Origin: Pseudorasbora parva | Taxonomy: Eukaryota > Chordata > Actinopteri > Cypriniformes > Gobionidae | Reading direction: 5' to 3' | DNA length: 64,000 bases | Assembly (NCBI RefSeq): GCF_024679245.1 | Contig: NC_090176.1 | Location: 48,683,115-48,747,114, forward strand | Shown here: positions 57,735 through 64,000 of the stretch, in pieces | Layout: every line of letters starts with the position of its first letter | How positions within the stretch are numbered: the stretch's first letter is position 1 | Notes under the pieces: model-generated | What the model saw: the letters and a program-made list of their open reading frames with translations, nothing else | The model's database searches: none | What the model was told of the DNA's origin: nothing | Translations under genes and position numbers: made by a program

Positions 57735-59050
57735 AGGGGGGGTGAAACACTCAGTTTCAGTCAATCTCATGTCAATCTTGAGTACCTATAGAGTAGTATT
57801 GCATCCTTCATATCTCCGAAAATCTCTTTAGTTTTATTATATTTATAAAATAAATATAGGCTGTACCGAGTCTTTCCGGAAAAAAATGAGCGGCTGGAGG
57901 CGTATCGTGTGGGCGGAGCTAAAGAATGACGATCGCGAACAAAGTGGTGACGTCCTCAAGCGTGGAGAAACCCATGCTATCGATCTCAGCTAATAGATAT
58001 ATGATCCACAATCAAATCTGAGGCAGAAATAAACTTAACAGGGAAACAGCAACATCAGGACGTCCGTCTCTGTGGTATGGACTGTATTTAGTGGCCTGTC
58101 AACATTTGTGTGTGTTTACTCGCAGTTTATGAGGACATGATTCGGTTTATGGACTATTGTATGCGACTAAACCTTAGCAGTAGCAAGAAAAACGGTTTTG
58201 CACGTCAGACTAGTGTAACGTTATACAGAGAACAACAATGAAGAAGCACGCTTTGTGAGAACTCTAGGTTTATGTTTGGGTGGTTTTACAATAAACAAAC
58301 TGACACCTATATTGGTCAGCTAAACAAATGTATTTAAACACACACCATAGATCGCATGCTCCATTGATAAATTAACTAACGTTATACACGATCGTGTCGT
58401 TTACTGATGTTTACTCACGCGACGATAGCCAACAGCACAGACATTTGAAGCAGTTTTACTCACCAGCTGCTTCCAAAGCAGGACCGAACCTTTATCGCTG
58501 GACCGCTCCGTCAAAAACACACTTCTGTGGTATGATTTGGTGAAGTCCTGACAGCAGTGACCGTGGAGATCCACTTTTGCGACGCGACTGAAGCGATATT
58601 GTGACGCTTCCCGTCATTTCTGCGTTCAAATGCAGCGCTGCCTTCCCAGAATGCTGTGCTGAAGCGTTGAAGTCGCTCGACGTCACCCATAGGAATAAAG
58701 TGGAGCGCGGCGCGGACTATAACGACATAAGTGTTCACGGACAACTGGCTGTGCACCTGAGAGAGTGTTTATGGGCGTGCATTTCCTCTCTCGCTCTAGT
58801 CTCGCGCGCGCGCACCCTACCGGGAGAAGAGCCCGTACGGCCCATACAAGGACCTTCCGCTCTATTGACGTCAAGCCGACCCACACTCGAAAAAAAACTT
58901 GTGAGAAACCGGAAGGAGTATTTTTAACACAGAAATACTCTATCAAACGTCAAACATTAGTTTTTGAAACTTTGTCTATGTTTAGGATGGGAATCCAAGC
59001 CTTTAACAGTGTAAAGCTCAGTATGCATGAAACAGCATTTCACCCCCCCT
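57735..59050 (+). mobile_element. Kolobok-like element, copy K3
   Basis: Same termini as K2 (AGGGGGGGTGAAACACTC, TTTCACCCCCCCT), with TTAA at 57731-57734 and 59051-59054. 1316 bp. The THAP exon is mostly deleted: the splice donor region near 58460 and the start region near 58520 (AAAACACACTTCTGTGG) remain with little between. Upstream of it, 58555-58725 carries about 170 bp matched to the element at 23355-24181 and absent from K2. Confidence 0.8.
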
Positions 59051-59057
59051 TTAAAAT

Positions 59058-59479
59058 AAAGCCACAATATGTGATTTTTCACCGCTAGAGGTTGCTTATT
59101 CAAAACAAAGGCGTAGCTTTTAGGCTAATCGATAGGCATGGTAAAACATCTTGTGGCAAATCAAGAGATTTAAACATTAAGACTAACCGTGCTGTGCTGA
59201 ATCATTCGTTTCTGTCGATGAATGATCCAAACAGTAGCTCACCTGTCTAATAAAACACATCATATATTAAAGCGTCTTTGGTGTTGTAAAATAAAAACTA
59301 TTTCTTTGATAGGCGCCGAATGGACACGGTTCATGTCCTGGTAAAAATTGCTGATTTCTCTGGATTTAAACATTCTTGGAAACATTTGGGATAATGTTAA
59401 TGCACAAGTCAATTAAATATATAACACCGTTCTAGTGGTTTTTCGGTATTTGAATCAAAAATCGTACATATTGTGCTTT
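59058..59479 (-). mobile_element. TTAA-type element, family A, short copy
   Basis: AAAGCCACAATATGTGATTT at the left and the complement of AAAGCACAATATGTACGATT at the right. TTAA at 59480-59483; left flank ATAA. Body matches 33480-33610 inverted. It starts 8 bp from the end of K3. Confidence 0.72.
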
Positions 59480-59483
59480 TTAA

Positions 59484-60135
59484 AACTTAAAAAGCAATGT
59501 TTCAAAGCATTGATTTGGTGCTCTTTCATTATATATAAATAAGTTATGTCTTTCAGTTTACAAAATTATTTATTGTGCTTTTAAATAATGCCAATCTCTA
59601 GACACACAATGCATTAAGAAAAAATGGACAATGTGTATAGTAATTAAAATAAGAAATAATACACTATTATTTCTTCAATAATACAATTGTTTATTTCACT
59701 TTCAATAATGCAAAAGTAGCCTATTTTTTTCTCCATAAAACACAAACATGCTTTATTATAGCATTTATATTAGTTTAAGGCCAAGCTTATATTAAGTTTT
59801 TTTTTTAAATATATATTTTAATATATGTTCACTACAGACCTTATTTCAGCCAGTTAACCAAAAACCCATTGACTCCAGGACGATGGAACTAAAGGTGCTA
59901 AAATGCTAAACCGTTTCCGCATTTTAGCTTCTAAATCTACGTCATACCGGCACCGCTGTATTCAGCCAGATAAAAAAGACTTGACATCAGTAGCAAAGAA
60001 ACATCAATCCGCTTGGACAGTTTGGTTTTTTGGACTTTAATGTCTTCATTGACATGGTTTTAATTTTTTGAGGTAGAGATTAGATGTTTACCAGTAGATT
60101 GGAGGAATTTTAAAGTTATGTTAAAAATATTATAT
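59484..60135. other. Unassigned AT-rich DNA
   Basis: No repeat ends or coding motifs recognised. Confidence 0.4.
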
Positions 60136-60137
60136 AT

Positions 60138-60246
60138 TTCCATCCATCCATCCATCCATCCATCCATCCATCCATCCATCCATCCATCCATCCATCCATC
60201 CATCCATCCACCTATCCATCCATCCATCCATCCATCCATCCATCCC
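60138..60246 (+). repeat. (ATCC)n microsatellite
   Basis: About 27 CATC-type tetranucleotide units with one variant (CACCTATC) at 60210-60216. Confidence 0.97.
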
Positions 60247-60522
60247 ATAATAGGATGTAAAAATATTTAATTATTTACTTTTTTTATTTATGTCTCCCAC
60301 ACATTTTTATTAAAATACATTTTCATTTATTATTTATTACATTAAAAGGAATTTATTTAATACAATTATTTTTATAATTTATTTTGTTTTTACTCTATGT
60401 AATATCACTTAATGAAAGTAATTTTAAAAAGTAAAACATCTCTGTTTTTAATTGTCATGAAAATATTCTTCACAATGCCAAAATATCTTAATGGTCCTAA
60501 AAGTATTGAATGTCATTTAGGT

Positions 60523-60638
60523 GAAACCTGCAAAGAACACGTCCAAGTCATATTTCAGTCCAATTTCTGGATTTTGCATAAAGAAAATGACAGATTTTCA
60601 TGACAATTAAACACATTTCCCTCTCAAATTCTCATTAC
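60523..60638 (+). repeat. Repeat F, full copy
   Basis: Contains ACACGTCCAAGTCATATTTC, ATTTTGCATAAAGAAAATGA and AATTAAACACATTTCCCTCT. The same order occurs inverted at 63149-63243. Partial copies lie at 13975-14060, 61026-61107 (inverted), 62590-62650 and 62820-62850. Confidence 0.75.
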
Positions 60639-60932
60639 TATATATATAATTATATTTTGTAAATTAATTGCCTATATATATATATTTTGATTTTCTCAAT
60701 ATTTAGGGCCGAGCACCGATGGTGTGATGGTGTGTATTTCTCCGTTTATTAGATTTATTTATTTTTTGCACCCTAGATTCCAGATTTTGTCAAATAGTTG
60801 TATCTCTGCCAGATATTGCACTATGCTAACAAAAACCGTACATCATATCAAAGCTTTCCATTAATGTATAAATCTCAATTTTAAAAAATATGTGGTATAT
60901 TAGTGCTGTCAAAATGATTAATCTAACATAAA

Positions 60933-60936
<4 letters not shown>

Positions 60937-61023
<87 letters not shown>

Positions 61024-61024
61024 G
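60937..61024. repeat. (TA)n then (TATG)n microsatellite
   Basis: (TA)n to about 61010 followed by TGTATGTATGTATG. Confidence 0.95.
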
Positions 61025-61025
61025 T

Positions 61026-61107
61026 ACTTCATTTTCTTTATGCAAATTATAATTTCTGATTTCTTCTTCCTTTTTAAAATGCCAAGTGTGACCTGAACAT
61101 GTTTTTA
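61026..61107 (-). repeat. Repeat F, diverged copy
   Basis: In complement: ACATGTTCAGGTCACACTT ... ATTTGCATAAAGAAAATGA, matching repeat F. 61108-61559 has no recognisable feature. Confidence 0.55.
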
Positions 61108-61559
61108 TGTTTTTTTTTTTACTCCCACTTCACCCGTCGAGGAGTCAGCTTACATGTTCAAGCTCTTCCTACAGTCAGAAAACACAGAATAGCTACAAAT
61201 TGCCCTTTTTTGATGAAAATATCTGTCTATAGTTCATTGGCATTGTTTTTTTCATGTTGTTTACACTCATTTTGGCTTCTCTTTTTTTAAAACACGGTGT
61301 TAGATCAGCCCTATAGCACATATGAAATTGTAAAACCACAAAACCTGATGGCCTCACTCAGGAATGTGAAGTATGTGAGCCAAAGGAAACCAAGACGGTG
61401 CAAAGGTGGGGTGGATGTAATGTCATATCCTCCCGCGCAGAAACTGGAATGTTGTGCACTGATCATAGCGCATGTAAATGCGTGCATGCATACCTAGCAT
61501 GCAATCTGCATTGTTATTTGTGTGACGAGGCTGTTTGTGAGGTTTGTAAGTGTTGTGTG

Positions 61560-61918
61560 TATGCAGTCCCTCCCCCCTTTAAAGAGATCGAGTGGTTTCT
61601 TCCATAGTGGGAGGTGTAGTTCTGTGGAGAAGTCACCGCAGATCAATGAACTGAGCCGAACAGACGGGCTGGGCAAGCCGACTACAGCGAGCGTCCGTGG
61701 GATTTATGCAGCTCCTTCCGCAAGAGATAATATTCCTCCACCGTGACGATTCGCCCTAAACATACGTCAAAGTGAGACTATATGACGGCACAGCTCCATC
61801 TCTATGGTTTATAGAGCCACAAACACAACTTTACCCTCCTGGATACGCGAGAACATACGAGATAGAAGCATTTGGTAGAAATTTATTCATCCGGCGTCAG
61901 TGGATATTTGGTTTGAGG
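61560..61918 (+). promoter_or_regulatory. rbms1: Presumed promoter / 5' UTR of alternative rbms1 first exon
   Basis: Transposon-free sequence upstream of ATG 61919, with CGs (GCGAGCGTCCGTGGG, GACGATTCGCCC) denser than in surrounding intron. No TATA box is convincing. The transcription start is not determined. Confidence 0.45.
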
Positions 61919-61972
61919 ATGATTTTTGCTAATTCTGGCCACACCGTGAGGACGTCATATAATCGTAAACAG
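61919..61972 (+). CDS. rbms1: Alternative rbms1 first coding exon
   Basis: ATG 61919 opens MIFANSGHTVRTSYNRKQ (18 codons), ending at a good donor CAG|GTAAAC in phase 0, the same phase as the MGKVW exon. I recall an RBMS1 isoform in mammals whose first exon starts MIF and ends YRKQ before the common exon, and RBMS2 has a YNR motif at the same place, so an alternative rbms1 start fits. The exon replaces the tyrosine-rich N-terminus; both RRMs would be unchanged. The exon is short, so the match rests on few residues plus splice phase and position 25 kb inside the gene. Confidence 0.65.
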
Positions 61973-62862
61973 GTAAACATCTTATTTCACTTTAACTGTG
62001 GCCCTGTTGTTCAAAGTGCGGCTTTGAAGTCTATATGTGTTTGTTGGACAGTGCGTTTGGCACTTTTATTGTAGTAATAAAAACAATAACCAAAATGCGT
62101 GGAGCGTTCCAGACAGGACTTGTGATGAAAGACTACATTAGGGTCCAAAAGCAGCACTTCCATGAAACTAATCCATAAAGAATAGCTGTCATTTGTGCCC
62201 TTCCAATCAAATGCTCGTCTCCGATGGGTGTGTTTTTGTTGTGTTAGCTTTTGATTTTTATTGTGTTGCAGAGCACAGACTCACTCATTCACAATTTTAA
62301 TACACCTTTCAATCCAAACCCGTCCCACGAGTTTAAAAATAGGCCTCTATTTGAACAAGTTTTTACGTGTCTCATGCACGTCACTGCATTTTCCTCTGAT
62401 GGGGATGCATGTTCACAGCCTTACCTGCTCTGATGGACTGCTTGGTTTCTGTGGTTAATCTACTTTAGTGACCTGTAATGGTCAAAAGTCACAGTGCTGA
62501 ATTGAATGCACCTTGTGTGCTTTCATATGACACTGTTCATAAAAGCCTTTTCTCATCTTACCCCATTCATTCACATGTACCATCTTGACCATGTCCAAAT
62601 CATATTTCAGCCTTAATTGTATATTTTGCATAAATAATTTGATGATGAGACCGTGCAAGATGAATGTATGAATCCATCAGTTGTTGAAAATGCTATTTCA
62701 AATTCTGGTCTCACAGTGAGAATGTCACATAACAAGAAATATCTTATTTGATTTTAATTGTGGCCTTCGTAGTTATATGTTCTTTAAAGTAAAGTTACTT
62801 TGGGTAAAACCTGTCTAACCATGTCCAAATCATACTTCAGTTGTGTTTTTCTGAATTTCGAA

Positions 62863-62983
<121 letters not shown>

Positions 62984-63148
62984 CTGTTAATATAACAATT
63001 GTTTGTGTTTATATAATATACTGTATGTGTGTGACAGTGTGTATATACACATATGCATATACATATATATTCATAATATATTCATTCATATATGTTTTGT
63101 TTTAATATATAAATATATAAATTTGTTTTGGGCATAAAGTAATACAAA

Positions 63149-63243
63149 TTTGAGAGGGAAATGTGCTTAATTACCATGAAAAAAATGTCATTTGCCTTAT
63201 GCAAAATCAAGAAATACACCTGAAATATGACTTGGACATGTTC
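63149..63243 (-). repeat. Repeat F, full inverted copy
   Basis: In complement: GAACATGTCCAAGTCATATT, ATTTTGCATAAGGCAAATGA, TAATTAAGCACATTTCCCTC. Closest match is 60523-60638. Confidence 0.75.
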
Positions 63244-64000
63244 TTTATCGTGTATATTTAAATTGTAAAAAATTTAAAAAACATTTTATATTTAAATTGT
63301 AAAAAACTTTATTTCATTCAAGTTTTTTTTATTTAATATTTATTTTGGATATTGATATTGTAAAACTGAAATTTTTAGTATTTTATCGTAACTTATTTAA
63401 ATTAAATTTATTTCACTGTAATGCATTTAAACATCAATATATCAGTAATATATCACATTAATCACAATTACGAATAATGGGAATTGTGAAGAAGCTAAAA
63501 AGTAAAATGTCTGCATTACAGTAATAAGAATGTCGGCTAAAAATTAAAATAAAACCTTTAATTTAAGTTTTTATTATTATTATTGGTTTTGGGCTCAGGT
63601 GTGTGTCATGCGATTCATGGATGGGTTTAGGTGACCTTGTCACATCAGCACATCATGTTGGGATTAGATAGCGTCGCTGTTTGCAGTTGCAGCATCTGCG
63701 GAAGCCTCGTTTCGCTTATATTGCATCTCCTAATGATGAAATTTGATTTAAGAGATTGACCTCTTTATAGAAGAGGAAGGAGAAGGAGGAAGGACTTGGT
63801 AGTCACTCAAGAGGATTATGAATATAATCAGTCAGGCTTTTCTTGTGATATTTTTGCCGCCCGTCATGTGTAGATACTTTTCTTACATGAGATATTCATA
63901 GGCCCGTTTAGCAGCCGAGCGGGATCTCTCGCACGGTGAGGGCGGTTACTGGAAGTTCAGCGTATTTCCAGCACGGATATGATGGGCTGACTAGGTCTGC

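Noticed and set aside
63590..64000. rbms1 exon 2
   Set aside because: Looked for an acceptor followed by a Pro/Ser-rich linker and an RRM start; none found.

Overview
The window looks like nuclear DNA of a teleost fish, most likely a cyprinid (carp/zebrafish group). It is AT-rich and intron- or intergenic-like, with long (GT)n, (TA)n and (ATCC)n microsatellites. It is packed with nested DNA transposons of the types that fill cyprinid genomes: hAT, Tc1/mariner, Harbinger-like and TTAA-target elements. There are no operons, bacterial genes or CRISPR arrays. Most short open frames are accidental or are microsatellite translations.

The only host gene I recognise is rbms1 (single-stranded-interacting RNA-binding motif protein) on the + strand. 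Two alternative first coding exons are visible. The first (36671-36736) encodes the MGKVW...LQAK N-terminus. The second (61919-61972) encodes MIFANSG...YNRKQ. Both end on a codon boundary at a GT donor, so both could splice to a common exon 2, which I do not find and which probably lies beyond 64000. Positions 1-36.4 kb are therefore probably upstream intergenic DNA, and 36.7-64 kb is mostly the first intron of the long isoform, with a second promoter near 61.6 kb.

Region by region. 0-5 kb: ends of TTAA elements, a LINE reverse-transcriptase relic and a hAT MITE holding two further insertions. 5.8-7.2 kb: a ~53-bp minisatellite inside a palindromic MITE. 8-11.5 kb: two abutting TTAA elements carrying nested MITEs. 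14.6-18.6 kb: a Tc1 relic, a (TA)n tract, then a second Tc1-like element interrupted by a THAP-bearing Kolobok-like element and a MITE. 18.7-20 kb: three long (GT)n tracts. 20.8-31.9 kb: Tc1, Harbinger-like, hAT-like, TTAA and foldback elements, one carrying a broken helicase exon. 33-36 kb: more TTAA elements, one with a tRNA-derived SINE. 36.4-36.8 kb: rbms1 first exon. 39.2-41.2 kb: hAT with nested Tc1. 43-47 kb: a complete, very young LTR retrotransposon with a 5-bp target duplication and one 700-codon repeat-rich frame but no pol. 47.9-50.4 kb: a diverged direct duplication. 52.6-55.4 kb: triple-nested elements and a large inverted duplication. 57.7-59.5 kb: another Kolobok-like copy and a TTAA element. 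60-64 kb: microsatellites, copies of a ~110-bp repeat, and the alternative first exon.

I could run no database search. Family names rest on recalled terminal sequences, visible target-site duplications and protein motifs.
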